From assembly GCA_040387515.1 (NCBI GenBank), contig JAZKDP010000007.1:1-64000 (forward strand): 64,000 nt of DNA, in the 5' to 3' direction. The position numbers were made by a program, and so were the translations under genes. Positions 42,773-52,970 of this stretch are shown here, piece after piece (within the stretch, counting starts at the first letter, position 1; each line of letters opens with the position of its first letter). The notes under the pieces were generated by a model that was not told the DNA's origin, ran no database searches, and was given only the letters and a program-made list of their open reading frames with translations. This stretch comes from Methylotenera_A sp040387515 (GTDB taxonomy: Bacteria > Pseudomonadota > Gammaproteobacteria > Burkholderiales > Methylophilaceae).

Positions 42773-43582
42773 CTATTTTGCAGGTTGGCGTGTTTTTTGC
42801 AAAATAATCGCAGATAACTCTTCAATGGAGCGGCTGGTAGAATCCGCCCATGTAATATTGTTGTTGCGCATTAGGTTTTCAGCTGTGGCGATTTCTTTGC
42901 GACAGTTATCCAGTGACGCGTAAAAGCTATCAGGCCTGCGTTCACTACGCACAGAATGTAAGCGTTCTGGCTTAATGGTTAAGCCAAAAATCTTATCAAT
43001 ATGTTTGTATAAAACTTCAGGCAGTGTACCGCGCTCAAAGTCTTCAGGAATCAACGGATAGTTCGCCGCTTTAATGCCGAATTGCATGGCTAAATAAATG
43101 CTAGTTGGGGTTTTTCCGCAACGAGATACACCGATTAAAATCACTTGTGCTTCATCTAATCCGGAATTAGTCATGCCATCATCATGGCCAAGCGTAAAGT
43201 TGATTGCTTCCATACGCTCATGATAATTAGTGCCCATCACGCTATGCGCGATGCCTGCACCAGTTAGCGGCTTTTGATCTAACTCTAAACCCAGTGGGTC
43301 AATAAATGTGGTAAATAAATCAATAAAGTAGGCATTGGCTTGTTTTAAACTATTGCGTAACTCCATGTTACCCAACGACATAATGACCGCTGGCCTGGCG
43401 TTATCTTCTTCGGTGGCGTGCAAGATGACATCTTTTGCCAGTTGAATTTTTTCTAAAGTATCGGTAAATGGCATCCGTACTTGCTTAAAATTGGTGCGTG
43501 GAAAATGTTCCAGCAACTTACCCAAAGCACTAGCGGTAATGCCAGTGCCGTCGGAAATAAAAAACACAGTACGGTGATCCAT
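42773..43582 (-). CDS. ppsR: PEP synthase regulatory kinase/pyrophosphorylase
   Basis: A 269-residue DUF299-family bifunctional enzyme that phosphorylates (with ADP) and dephosphorylates a threonine of PEP synthase. The start VFFISDGTGITASALG and the P-loop-like VILIGVSRCGKTPTSIYLA are typical, as is RSERRPDSFYAS. It lies 39 bases downstream of ppsA on the same strand, its substrate's gene, and is probably co-transcribed. Confidence 0.95.
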   Translation of the reverse strand: MDHRTVFFISDGTGITASALGKLLEHFPRTNFKQVRMPFTDTLEKIQLAKDVILHATEEDNARPAVIMSLGNMELRNSLKQANAYFIDLFTTFIDPLGLELDQKPLTGAGIAHSVMGTNYHERMEAINFTLGHDDGMTNSGLDEAQVILIGVSRCGKTPTSIYLAMQFGIKAANYPLIPEDFERGTLPEVLYKHIDKIFGLTIKPERLHSVRSERRPDSFYASLDNCRKEIATAENLMRNNNITWADSTSRSIEELSAIILQKTRQPAK

Positions 43583-43621
43583 TTAAATACGACCTTTATT
43601 TTTCAGCTTTAATTTCTAGCT

Positions 43622-45997
43622 TTATTTCTTGGTAAGACGTTGCCAAGTCGCAACCACTGTGTCTGGGTTAAGTGATATGGATTGAATGCCTTCAGCAACC
43701 AGCCATTCAGCGAAATCCGGGTGGTCTGATGGGCCTTGGCCGCAAATTCCGACGTATTTACCCAGGCGATTACAGGTGCTAATCGCCATTTTTAATAATG
43801 CTTTTACCGCATCATTACGCTCGTCAAAACCATCCGCCAAGATGCCAGAGTCTCTATCCATACCCAATGTCAGCTGCGTTAAATCATTAGAGCCGATTGA
43901 GAAACCATCGAAATACTCTAAGAACTGTTCTGCCAATAATGCATTGGATGGAATTTCGCACATCATAATAATGCGCAAACCATTTTCGCCGCGTTTAAGA
44001 CCATTCTCAGCCATGATTTCTGTCACCGCTTTAGCTTCATCCAAAGTGCGCACAAAAGGAATCATTAACTCAACGTTAACTAAGCCCATTTCATCGCGTA
44101 CTTTTTTCATGGCAGTACATTCCATAGCAAAGCACTCTTTAAAGTCATCTGCCATATAACGCGCTGCACCACGGAAGCCAATCATCGGATTTTCTTCATC
44201 TGGTTCGTAAATATCACCACCAACCAATTTTTTGTATTCGTTTGATTTGAAATCAGACGTACGTACAATCACTGGTTTTGGATAGAAAGAGGCAGCAATT
44301 GTTGCGACGCCTTCGGCTATTTTGTCGATATAGAATTGTTTAGGTGAGGCATAACCACGTGCACGGCTTTTAATGATGGTTTGAATGCTTTTTGGCATAG
44401 CATCTACATTTAAAATCGCTTTTGGGTGAATGCCAACCATGTTGTTAATCACGAATTCCAATCGCGCTAAACCAACGCCATCATTAGGGATTTGCGCAAA
44501 ACTGAACGCCATATCAGGGTTGCCGACGTTCATCATGATTTTGCACGGCGGTTTTGGTAATGCGCTATTGGCTTGTGTCGACACTTCAAAATCTAATGCG
44601 CCGTGATAGACAAAACCAGTTTCGCCTTCAGCACAGGAAACCGTCACGATTTCACCTTCGCGCAATAAATCAGTCGCATTAACAGAGCCAACAATCGCTG
44701 GAATGCCTAATTCACGCGCAATAATTGCAGCATGACAAGTACGGCCACCACGGTTAGTCACCAAAGCAGCAGCGCGTTTCATCACCGGTTCCCAGTTTGG
44801 ATCTGTCATATCGGCGACTAATACGTCACCTGGTTGTACTTCGTGCATTTGTGAAGGGTCTAATACGATTCTAACCGGACCAACACCTACTTTTTGTGTC
44901 ACTGCGCGGCCTGCAACCAATGGCACGGCAGAATGTTTTTGTAGCTTGTAAGACTCAGTCACGTTTTTCAGTAGTTCTTGTGACTTCACTGTCTCTGGGC
45001 GTGCTTGTAGAATATACAGTTTGTCATCTAAGCCGTTTTTACCCCATTCAATATCCATTGGGCAGCCATAATGGTTTTCAATCGTCATGGCATAAGTAGC
45101 GAGCTCTAAAATATCTGCATCTGATAATGAATACACGTCAGATTGTGCTGGATCAACATCCACCGTAAGTGTACTTTTGCCTGCTTGCGTTGCATCTGAA
45201 AACACCATTTTAATGAGTTTAGAACCCATGGTGCGACGCACAATCGCTGGTTTTCCAAGTGCTAATAATGGTTTATGTACATAAAACTCATCCGGATTCA
45301 CCGCGCCTTGTACCACCGTTTCACCTAAACCATAAGATGATGTAATAAACGCCACATCTTTAAAGCCAGATTCCGTATCAATAGTAAACATCACGCCTGC
45401 ACAGCCAATGTCAGAACGCACCATTTGCTGCACGCCAGCGGATAAGGCAACATCTGCATGCACAAAACCTTTATGCACGCGGTAAGAAATCGCTCGGTCG
45501 TTATATAAGGAGGCAAATACTTCTTTAATGGCGTGGGTAATGTTATCCAAGCCATGAATATTCAAAAAGCTTTCTTGTTGGCCGGCAAATGAAGCATCAG
45601 GCAAATCTTCAGCCGTAGCAGAAGAGCGAACTGCAAAGGTTGTGCCAGCAGCAGAATTATCAGTCAGGCGTGCATAATTTTCGGCAATTGCGGCATTTAA
45701 TGCAGTTGGAAACGGAGCATCCATCATCCATGCACGAATTTGCGCACCGCAAATTGCTAACGCTTGCGTGTCATCTGCATTTAATTTATCCAGCAAATCA
45801 TTGATTTTTTTATCCAAACCATCTTGTGCTAAAAACTCACGGAAAGCATGAGCGGTAGTAGCAAAGCCGGTCGGCACGCGCACGCCCTTGGCTTTTAGCT
45901 GTGAAATCATTTCGCCTAAAGAAGCATTTTTACCGCCAACTGATCCTACATCTGTATTGCGGAGCTGTTCAAATGGAACTACGTGAGCTGCTGACAT
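43622..45997 (-). CDS. ppsA: Phosphoenolpyruvate synthase
   Basis: A 791-residue enzyme making PEP from pyruvate and ATP. The N-terminal ATP-binding domain starts VGGKNASLGEMI; the swivelling phosphohistidine domain has GGRTCHAAIIARELGIPA with the catalytic His; the C-terminal PEP/pyruvate barrel contains MIGFRGAARY and the catalytic Cys in YVGICGQGPSD. The ATG at 45997 has AAGGGA upstream and matches the usual family N-terminus; a start 20 codons earlier is rejected. Needed for gluconeogenesis from C1-derived C3 units. Confidence 0.95.
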   Translation of the reverse strand: MSAAHVVPFEQLRNTDVGSVGGKNASLGEMISQLKAKGVRVPTGFATTAHAFREFLAQDGLDKKINDLLDKLNADDTQALAICGAQIRAWMMDAPFPTALNAAIAENYARLTDNSAAGTTFAVRSSATAEDLPDASFAGQQESFLNIHGLDNITHAIKEVFASLYNDRAISYRVHKGFVHADVALSAGVQQMVRSDIGCAGVMFTIDTESGFKDVAFITSSYGLGETVVQGAVNPDEFYVHKPLLALGKPAIVRRTMGSKLIKMVFSDATQAGKSTLTVDVDPAQSDVYSLSDADILELATYAMTIENHYGCPMDIEWGKNGLDDKLYILQARPETVKSQELLKNVTESYKLQKHSAVPLVAGRAVTQKVGVGPVRIVLDPSQMHEVQPGDVLVADMTDPNWEPVMKRAAALVTNRGGRTCHAAIIARELGIPAIVGSVNATDLLREGEIVTVSCAEGETGFVYHGALDFEVSTQANSALPKPPCKIMMNVGNPDMAFSFAQIPNDGVGLARLEFVINNMVGIHPKAILNVDAMPKSIQTIIKSRARGYASPKQFYIDKIAEGVATIAASFYPKPVIVRTSDFKSNEYKKLVGGDIYEPDEENPMIGFRGAARYMADDFKECFAMECTAMKKVRDEMGLVNVELMIPFVRTLDEAKAVTEIMAENGLKRGENGLRIIMMCEIPSNALLAEQFLEYFDGFSIGSNDLTQLTLGMDRDSGILADGFDERNDAVKALLKMAISTCNRLGKYVGICGQGPSDHPDFAEWLVAEGIQSISLNPDTVVATWQRLTKK

Positions 45998-46184
45998 GCT
46001 GAAATCCCTTAATTTTTGCAGAAGAACTAGATTAATAGTGCTTATAAATGTGCACACTATTGATTGTTAAATGTTTATGTTTGTTATTGTGCCAAAATAG
46101 CCTGTTAATGTCACGTTACATCAGTAGCTCAATAGGGCTAAAAGTAGCTAAATCATCTTAGTTTTGTCCGTTTAAGCTAAAATA

Positions 46185-47249
46185 ATGGAAATAGTTAAGC
46201 GCAGAATAGCCAAGCACGTCATGAATAGTTCAAACCTTATACCTTGTGAAAAATTGCAGCTTCAAAAAGTGACGGTGTCGACCACGGCACGTCTGCACAT
46301 GGGCTTTATCGATTTAAATGGTAGTAAAGGCAGAATGTTTGGCAGTTTGGGTTTGGCTTTAAATGCACCAGCAACCCGATTAACCATCACTAAAGGTAAA
46401 AAAACATCAATTGCGGAAAATGGTTGCGATTATGTTGCTAAAATCGTTGAAAAAATCAAAAAACAGCTTGAAATGGAGATTGATTTTTCAATTGAAATTC
46501 ACGAAAGTATACTTGAGCATGCTGGTTTGGGTTCTGGCACGCAGATGGCTTTAGCGATTAGTGCGGGGATTAATGCTTTATTTGATTTAAATTTAACAAC
46601 TGCGCAACTAGCTGGTATCACAAGTAGAGGCCGTCGTTCCGGTATTGGCATCGGCACGTTTGAGCAGGGTGGTTTAGTGTTGGATGGCGGCAGGAATGCA
46701 CACCAAAATAATACGCAAGAAAGCAGCTCACAAGAAAATAATCGACAAGTTCCACCAATTATAGCGCGCCATCATTTTCCACAAGAATGGCCAGTTTTAT
46801 TGATTATGGACAGCGATGACCAAGGCGTGTTTGGTGATGCAGAATTGCAAGCTTTTGAGACATTAACCCATGCAGATTTAGCCACCGCGCAAGCACTAAG
46901 TCATCGCGTGTTAATGCAAGCGTTGCCTGCAATTGTTGAGCGTGATTACGCACAGTTTTCTCAAGCGATTCATGCCTTGCAATTGGCGACGGGTGCTTAT
47001 TTTTCTGCTGCGCAAGGCGGACATTATAAAAGTGCGAGAGTAGCGGAAGTGCTCGATTTTTTGAATGCTCAAGGTGTGATTTGTGCAGGGCAAAGCTCTT
47101 GGGGGCCAACTGGGTTTGCAATATTTGAAAACGACAATATTGCAAATAAAATGTTGAATCAATTGCAACAGTCGTTTTCTAAATTCAGCCAGCTGCGCTT
47201 TCAATTGATGCGCGCTAAAAATACTGGCGCTACTATTCAGTTAAGTTAA
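46185..47249 (+). CDS. Beta-ribofuranosylaminobenzene 5'-phosphate synthase
   Basis: A 354-residue GHMP-kinase-fold enzyme that joins PRPP and 4-hydroxy- or 4-aminobenzoate with loss of CO2, the first committed step of methanopterin synthesis. The GHMP signature is EHAGLGSGTQMALAISAG, preceded by TARLHMGFIDLNG. It opens the H4MPT island and is divergent from ppsA. The start is uncertain: ATG 46185 lacks a clear ribosome-binding site and ATG 46221 is an alternative. A small Asn/Gln/Ser-rich insertion (about residues 168-188) is unusual. Confidence 0.88.
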   Translation: MEIVKRRIAKHVMNSSNLIPCEKLQLQKVTVSTTARLHMGFIDLNGSKGRMFGSLGLALNAPATRLTITKGKKTSIAENGCDYVAKIVEKIKKQLEMEIDFSIEIHESILEHAGLGSGTQMALAISAGINALFDLNLTTAQLAGITSRGRRSGIGIGTFEQGGLVLDGGRNAHQNNTQESSSQENNRQVPPIIARHHFPQEWPVLLIMDSDDQGVFGDAELQAFETLTHADLATAQALSHRVLMQALPAIVERDYAQFSQAIHALQLATGAYFSAAQGGHYKSARVAEVLDFLNAQGVICAGQSSWGPTGFAIFENDNIANKMLNQLQQSFSKFSQLRFQLMRAKNTGATIQLS

Positions 47250-47332
47250 ATTCTTTGATTTAGTTAACGTTAAAATCCAAACGTAGCTTTTAAAATAACT
47301 CATATTAAATACATCACATAAAGTAAATTATC

Positions 47333-48220
47333 ATGCAAAAAGTATCTATCTTACATTTAATTACCGCTGCAAAAAACGCCAGTCCATTTGATGTGAATAT
47401 GGCGTATGACGCTGGTTTCGATAAGATCATGCCTTATACCAATGTGGCACTAAATGAGGTTGCAGGGCTAACTCAGGATGCGATTTTTTCACGTAGCCCA
47501 TCTGGTGTAAAACGAGAGGCACTATTTGTTGGCGGGCGCGATATCCATCTGGCATTAACCATGCAGCAAGCCGCGAAAAACGCTATGTTTACGCCGTTTG
47601 AAATGTCTACATTTGCAGATCCTTCTGGCGCATTTACAACCGCGGCAGCCATGCTGGCTAAAGTGGATACATTGCTTAAAAACAATCAACAAGAACTCGC
47701 CGCACAAACCATTGCTATCTTTGGTGCAGGCGGAGCTGTCGGCAGTACAGTCGCTTTAATCGCCGCGTCATTGGGTGCGACAGTGCAGTTAGTAGCGCAC
47801 AAAGAGTTAGCGCAAATGCAGGCTTACGCAGCGGATTTACAAGCAAAATATGGATTAAGTTTGCAAGTGGTAGACGGCACTGATGACGAAAAGAAAACAC
47901 AGGTTGTGCAAACCGCAACCGTTGCTATTTGTGCGGCAGCGGCAGGGGTTAGAGTGTTAGAACAGGCACATTTTAATACTTCTAAAACGCTTAAGATTGT
48001 GGCGGATGTGAATGCAGTTGCACCTTCTGGCGCGGCTGGCGTCGATGTGATGAGTGATGGACAGTTAATTGCTGATACGCAGATTTTTGGTCTGGGCGCA
48101 TTAGCAATCGGCCAATTAAAATACAAAACGCAGCAAGCGATGCTGCAACAAATGCTGGAAACAGAGCATCCAGTGCATCTGGCATATAACCACGCATTTG
48201 ATATCGCCAGAGCTTTCTAA
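47333..48220 (+). CDS. mtdB: NAD(P)-dependent methylene-H4MPT dehydrogenase
   Basis: A 295-residue enzyme oxidising methylene-H4MPT to methenyl-H4MPT, the main formaldehyde oxidation step in this pathway. The N-terminal domain has the active-site region AAKNASPFDVNMAYDAGFD, and the Rossmann motif is IFGAGGAVGSTVALIAASLG. It lies between the beta-RFAP synthase gene and an ATP-grasp gene whose start is 13 bases after its stop. The next reaction is carried out by Mch, encoded two genes on. Confidence 0.93.
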   Translation: MQKVSILHLITAAKNASPFDVNMAYDAGFDKIMPYTNVALNEVAGLTQDAIFSRSPSGVKREALFVGGRDIHLALTMQQAAKNAMFTPFEMSTFADPSGAFTTAAAMLAKVDTLLKNNQQELAAQTIAIFGAGGAVGSTVALIAASLGATVQLVAHKELAQMQAYAADLQAKYGLSLQVVDGTDDEKKTQVVQTATVAICAAAAGVRVLEQAHFNTSKTLKIVADVNAVAPSGAAGVDVMSDGQLIADTQIFGLGALAIGQLKYKTQQAMLQQMLETEHPVHLAYNHAFDIARAF

Positions 48221-48233
48221 TCAATCAGTTGTG

Positions 48234-49316
48234 ATGAATACCATCGTTATTGCGGCAATATCCAGTCGCAGTTATGTGCAAGCGGCAGTTGATGCTGGTT
48301 TTGAAGTGATTGCCATTGATGCGTTTGCGGATGTGGACACGCAGAAATTAGCCAAAAAAGTGATTCAAATTGATGTGAATCATGGCCAGTTTGACGCGCA
48401 GCAATTGCTGGATGTTTTAAATCAAATAGACCTGAATCATTGTATAGGGTTGAGCTACGGTGCAGGTTTTGAGGCGCAGCCTGATTTACTTAATCAAATA
48501 GCTTTAATGCTACCAGTCATTGGTAACAATGCGGAAGTGCTGGAACAATGCAAGCAGCCGCAGTCATTTTTTGCATTGTGCGATGCATGCAATATGCGTT
48601 ATCCAGAAACCGTGTTTAAAAAACCAATCAACACGCTGGGTTGGTTGCAGAAAACAGTTGGCGCAAGTAGTGGTGAACATATTAAATCTGCCTTGCCTTT
48701 AGAGTTGGAAACTTTAAACCAAGTGTATTACCAGCAAAAGCAGTTAGGCACCCCAATTTCTTGCTTATTTCTAGCGGATGGTAAAAATGCCCTTGTGTTA
48801 GGTTTTAATGAGCAATGGTGTAGCCCAACAATATTGTCGCCGTATCGCTTTGGTGGTTTGGTCAGCCATACGATATTGAGTGAAGTTGTGCAAAATAAAT
48901 TGAGGGAATTTTTGCAGTTAATCACTGAAAAATTGGCATTAAAAGGCTTAAATAGTTGCGATTGCCTTGTGCAAAATGACGATGTATTGATGCTGGAAAT
49001 CAATCCACGTTTGAGTGCCAGTGTGGGTTTATATCAAGCCAAGCGCGGAAATTTATTTGCATCGCATGTGGCTGCCTGTTTGGGGCAGTTAGATAGCTGG
49101 CCAGTTGCAGGCAAAGAATCGCGTGCATTGCAGATTATCTACGCTAACAAAACCGAAAAAGTGCCAGCAGAAATGAATTGGCCAGAATGGGTGTGTGATG
49201 TTCCGCAACCCAACAGTGTGATACCAGCGGGAGCGCCGATTTGCAGCGTGATAGCTGAGGCGCGTACAGCAAGGCTAGCCAAGCAAAAGGTGTTAGAAAG
49301 AGCGGCTAGCCTGTGA
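48234..49316 (+). CDS. ATP-grasp protein of the H4MPT/methylofuran island
   Basis: A 360-residue protein. The ATG at 48234 is 13 bases after mtdB and opens a Rossmann-like segment (IVIAAISSRSYVQAAVDAGFEVIAIDAF). The C-terminal ATP-grasp site is CLVQNDDVLMLEINPRLSASVGLY. It belongs to the archaeal-type genes that accompany H4MPT pathways in methylotrophs. It probably ligates an amino acid or carboxylate to a cofactor precursor, but the substrate is unknown. Co-transcription with mtdB is likely. Confidence 0.8.
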   Translation: MNTIVIAAISSRSYVQAAVDAGFEVIAIDAFADVDTQKLAKKVIQIDVNHGQFDAQQLLDVLNQIDLNHCIGLSYGAGFEAQPDLLNQIALMLPVIGNNAEVLEQCKQPQSFFALCDACNMRYPETVFKKPINTLGWLQKTVGASSGEHIKSALPLELETLNQVYYQQKQLGTPISCLFLADGKNALVLGFNEQWCSPTILSPYRFGGLVSHTILSEVVQNKLREFLQLITEKLALKGLNSCDCLVQNDDVLMLEINPRLSASVGLYQAKRGNLFASHVAACLGQLDSWPVAGKESRALQIIYANKTEKVPAEMNWPEWVCDVPQPNSVIPAGAPICSVIAEARTARLAKQKVLERAASL

Positions 49317-49390
49317 TACGCTTCAAGCTTTACGATTCAAGTTTTCATTACTTAACTTAAATCACTAATTCAACCCAATAGTTCAACAGT

Positions 49391-50380
49391 ATGATTCAAA
49401 GCGAGCATATGCCATCTACCAAAAATATTAGTATCAACCAATTATCCCAGTCCTTGGTTACAGCTTTAATTAACGATGCAAATGCACTTAATTTAAATGT
49501 TTATCAGCATGCGTCAGGTGCAACAATTGTGGATGCAGGTATTGAAGCCACTGGTGGTTTAGAGGCTGGGCGTCGAATCGCAGAGATTTGCATGGGTGGT
49601 TTGGGGCAAGTGACTTTTGTGCAAAATAGCAATTTTGAAAACTGGCCAGCAGGCATACAAGTGACTGCAAAAAATCCTGTCTTAGCCTGTCTTGGTAGTC
49701 AATATGCTGGTTGGGCTTTAAGTTTCGAAAAGTTTTTTTCGCTTGGGTCTGGGCCTGCAAGGTGTATCGCGCAGCGTGAAGATATTTTTAAAGATATTCA
49801 GTACAAAGATTCCGCTGAAAAAACCGTATTAATATTAGAAACAGACAAAATTCCGCCTGCGGAAATTATTGAAAAAGTAGCGCGAGATACCAACATCCCG
49901 CCTGAAAATTTAACGTTCATCTTAACACCAACGCGTAGTCTTGCTGGCAATGTGCAAATTGTGGCGCGTGTATTGGAGGTGGCATTGCACAAGCTGCATA
50001 CACTGCATTTTCCCTTAGAGCAGTTGGTAGATGGCATTGCCTCTGCGCCATTGCCGCCACCCAGTCCAGATTTTTTAACAGGAATGGGGCGCACCAATGA
50101 TGCGATTTTATTTGGTGGTTTTGTGCAATTGTTTGTGCAATCCACGGATGAAATAGCTAAGCAATTAGCTGCAGACTTACCAAGCAGCGCTTCAAAAGAT
50201 TATGGCAAGCCGTTTGCACAAGTGTTTAAAGCGGTGAATATGGATTTTTATCAAATTGACCCACTATTATTTTCACCTGCAAAAGTGACTATCACCAATT
50301 TAACGACAGGCAATAGTTTCTTTGGCGGCGCGTTTAATGAGGCTTTATTAAACCAATCATTCGGCGCGGCCTGTGGTTGA
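49391..50380 (+). CDS. mch: Methenyl-H4MPT cyclohydrolase
   Basis: A 329-residue enzyme that hydrolyses methenyl-H4MPT to formyl-H4MPT. Family segments include GIEATGGLEAGRRIAEICMGGLG, ACLGSQYAGWALS and SAPLPPPSPDFLTGMGRTNDAILFGG. It acts directly after MtdB. Its end overlaps a GTG of the next frame, but that gene more likely starts at 50394. Alternative start: ATG 49409. Confidence 0.95.
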   Translation: MIQSEHMPSTKNISINQLSQSLVTALINDANALNLNVYQHASGATIVDAGIEATGGLEAGRRIAEICMGGLGQVTFVQNSNFENWPAGIQVTAKNPVLACLGSQYAGWALSFEKFFSLGSGPARCIAQREDIFKDIQYKDSAEKTVLILETDKIPPAEIIEKVARDTNIPPENLTFILTPTRSLAGNVQIVARVLEVALHKLHTLHFPLEQLVDGIASAPLPPPSPDFLTGMGRTNDAILFGGFVQLFVQSTDEIAKQLAADLPSSASKDYGKPFAQVFKAVNMDFYQIDPLLFSPAKVTITNLTTGNSFFGGAFNEALLNQSFGAACG

Positions 50381-50393
50381 ATGCGCCAGTTTA

Positions 50394-51287
50394 ATGCGCA
50401 TTCCGATTTTTACCGATGAAGTAGAAACCAAAGGCGGCTGGCATGGCACGCAATTAGCTAAAGCTTTTGCTGTACGTGGAGTTGAAGCGGTTTTTGTTTC
50501 GTTAAGAGATTGCGTGATTGATTTATCGCAAGACTTTTCCAAAAACGCTCAACTGCCTATCCAAACTCCACATTTTAATACTTTACCCAAAGCTGCTTTT
50601 GTACGTGGCATTGCTGGCGGAACTTTGCAGCAAATCACTACGCGTTTGAATATATTGCATATGTTAAAAATGCAGGGAGCAGTTGTTTACAACGATGCTA
50701 AAGCGATTGAGCGCACCGTTGATAAAGCCATGACCAGTTTTTTACTACATCAGGCTGGTATCAATACGCCACAAACCTGGGCATGTGAATCTAGAAAAGC
50801 CGCACATGCAATCATAGAAAATGAAATGATGAGTGCAAGTAATCAACTGATTATTAAGCCTTTATTTGGCTCGCAGGGGCAGGGTGTAAGACTTGTGAAT
50901 AGCCCATACCCTTTGCCAATGGACAAATATGTAGATGGTGTTTTTTATTTGCAGACACAGATTAAAGCCTCTCATGATTACCGAGTATTTGTTATTAACG
51001 ATAAAGCAATCGCTGCTATAAGACGCAGTGGTAAAGGCTGGCTACACAATGTAGCGCTGGGTGCAGAGTGCGAGGCAATTGATGATGCCGAGATTTTAAG
51101 CTTGGCAGAGCAGGCTGCCAAAGCTTTGAATATTGCTTATTGCGGCGTGGATATTATTCGCGATGCGGATGGTGTGCTTTATGTGTTAGAAGTGAATAGC
51201 ATTCCCGCATGGCGCGGCTTGCAAGGTGTGACGCAAATCAATATCGCACAAGCTTTGGTGGATGATTGTTTAAGTCATCTAAATTGA
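50394..51287 (+). CDS. RimK-type ATP-grasp ligase of the H4MPT island
   Basis: A 297-residue RimK/MptN-like ATP-grasp enzyme. The ATG at 50394 starts MRIPIFTDEVETKGGWHG. ATP-grasp motifs are IIKPLFGSQGQGVRLV, DYRVFVINDKAIAAIRR and VLEVNSIPAWRGLQG. Related archaeal enzymes add glutamate to H4MPT-type cofactors, so a terminal ligation step is likely here. It lies 13 bases after mch, with the CitG-like gene 15 bases downstream, so all are in one operon. Confidence 0.85.
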   Translation: MRIPIFTDEVETKGGWHGTQLAKAFAVRGVEAVFVSLRDCVIDLSQDFSKNAQLPIQTPHFNTLPKAAFVRGIAGGTLQQITTRLNILHMLKMQGAVVYNDAKAIERTVDKAMTSFLLHQAGINTPQTWACESRKAAHAIIENEMMSASNQLIIKPLFGSQGQGVRLVNSPYPLPMDKYVDGVFYLQTQIKASHDYRVFVINDKAIAAIRRSGKGWLHNVALGAECEAIDDAEILSLAEQAAKALNIAYCGVDIIRDADGVLYVLEVNSIPAWRGLQGVTQINIAQALVDDCLSHLN

Positions 51288-51302
51288 TAAGATATAAATC
51301 TT

Positions 51303-52169
51303 ATGTCTAGTATTAATCAACAGCTAGCTCAGCTTTTTAAAACGGCTTGTATCGCCGAGCTTGAAGCATTAAAACCTGGTAATGTGCATATTTTTGCAGA
51401 TGGTCACGGCATGACTATCCATGACTTTATCAAAAGTGCCGAAGCGGTTTCTAACGTAATTGCACAAGCGGATTTAAGTTTAGGCCAGCGTATTTTAGTT
51501 AGTGTAGAGGCGACCCAAAAAGCCGTGGCTTGCAATACTAATTTAGGTATTGTTTTATTGTGCGCACCTTTAATTCAGGCCGTTTTAACGCCAACGCAAG
51601 GCAATTTGCAGCAACGTTTACAACAGGTATTACAACAGACAACCATCAGCGATGCGCAATACACTTTTGATGCCATTGCGCTGGCTAACCCAGCAGGTTT
51701 GGGCAATGTAGCACAGCATGATGTGCATCAACAGGCCGATTGCACATTGCTGCAAGCCATGCAAACTGCTGCGGATCGCGATTTAGTTGCCATGCAATAC
51801 GCCAATGGATTTAATGTGATTTTTAATCTTGGTTTGCCAATGCTGGCTGAGGCGGATATTGAAAATAGCACGGGTATGAATAGCACGTGGTTAACGACAA
51901 AACTGTACTTAACATTGCTATCTAATTTTGCCGATTCGCATATTGTGCGTAAGCATGGCGTAAAAATTGCAGCGGATATTCAACATCAAGCTAGCCAACA
52001 TTTAACAATGTTTAACCTTTCAGACAACCCTAAGCTGTATCAAAGCAAGCTGCTCGCGTGGGATAATCAACTCAAGCAAATACAAGTGAACCCGGGCACA
52101 AGTGCCGATTTAACTGTAGCCTGTTTATTTGTGCATGCATTAAATAAGTTGATTCAATATGACGGTTAA
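51303..52169 (+). CDS. CitG/MdcB-like (triphosphoribosyl-dephospho-CoA synthase family) protein
   Basis: A 288-residue protein of the CitG family, with ELEALKPGNVHIFADG near the start and TNLGIVLLCAPLIQA in the middle. Homologues in H4MPT islands lack citrate lyase partners, so the role is probably a phosphoribosyl-type transfer in methanopterin or methylofuran synthesis. It is the last gene of this block before a signalling cluster. Confidence 0.82.
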   Translation: MSSINQQLAQLFKTACIAELEALKPGNVHIFADGHGMTIHDFIKSAEAVSNVIAQADLSLGQRILVSVEATQKAVACNTNLGIVLLCAPLIQAVLTPTQGNLQQRLQQVLQQTTISDAQYTFDAIALANPAGLGNVAQHDVHQQADCTLLQAMQTAADRDLVAMQYANGFNVIFNLGLPMLAEADIENSTGMNSTWLTTKLYLTLLSNFADSHIVRKHGVKIAADIQHQASQHLTMFNLSDNPKLYQSKLLAWDNQLKQIQVNPGTSADLTVACLFVHALNKLIQYDG

Positions 52170-52218
52170 CCAACCGTCGGCCATGAGTTGCAATAATTAG
52201 GTGAGGTAAAGGCTTGAA

Positions 52219-52902
52219 ATGAAAATAGCATTCTTAGAAGATAACGCGAGTTTTGCAGAAGGTATTGTTCTATCTCTCACATCGGCCGGACATGAAGTGC
52301 GACATTTTTTAACAGGTCGTGAGTATTTAAAAGCGGTAGTCAGTGATAAATTTGATTTGTGTTTGTTGGATTGGGAAGTGCCAGACATGAGTGGGCCAGA
52401 AGTGCTGGCTAGCTTAAAGTTAAAAGGTAATATTCCTCCGGTTATTTTCTTAACAGGTAGAGACGCTGAAGAAGATATTGTGCAAGTGATGGAAGCTGGC
52501 GCAGACGATTACATAGTGAAGCCGCCAAGTATCAGTGTATTAATGGCCCGAATTAATGCGCTTTATCGCAGAGCTAATCCCAATAGAAGCCAAGCAGAGT
52601 CCATTAATTATGGCCATTTGACAATTGATTTTGCCAATAGAAAATTTGAGGTTGATGCACAGGCTATCAAACTCACAGAAAAAGAAACCGAGTTGGCACT
52701 GTATTTTTTTGCAAATTTAGACGTTTTGCTATCGCGTGCGCATTTAACCAAAGTAGTGTGGGGAACAACGCCAGAGATTGATACGCGCACGATTGATGTG
52801 CATGTGAGCCACTTGCGCAGTAAATTAAATTTATTGCCGCAATTTGGTTGGCGTTTAATTTCTGTCTATCATCAGGGTTATCGTTTAGAGCGTTTGGTAT
52901 AG
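52219..52902 (+). CDS. OmpR-type response regulator
   Basis: A 227-residue regulator. The receiver domain has acidic residues E7-D8, the phospho-acceptor D51 (LCLLDWEVPDMSG) and the Lys of VKPP (about 101). The C-terminal winged helix ends in VHVSHLRSKLNLL and SVYHQGYRLERL. It is followed by a FecR protein and a CHASE2 histidine kinase, its likely partner. Genomic linkage to the H4MPT island is not proof of control over it. Confidence 0.92.
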   Translation: MKIAFLEDNASFAEGIVLSLTSAGHEVRHFLTGREYLKAVVSDKFDLCLLDWEVPDMSGPEVLASLKLKGNIPPVIFLTGRDAEEDIVQVMEAGADDYIVKPPSISVLMARINALYRRANPNRSQAESINYGHLTIDFANRKFEVDAQAIKLTEKETELALYFFANLDVLLSRAHLTKVVWGTTPEIDTRTIDVHVSHLRSKLNLLPQFGWRLISVYHQGYRLERLV

Positions 52903-52970
52903 ATTCTTCTGAATTTAAGTTGAAATTTTTGTTGGTTAAAAATAAATATCAATCCGAAAAGAATACTAAA

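Noticed and set aside
50373..50393. GTG start for the RimK-like gene overlapping mch
   Set aside because: The ATG at 50394 gives the normal family N-terminus; the GTG adds seven residues not typical of the family.
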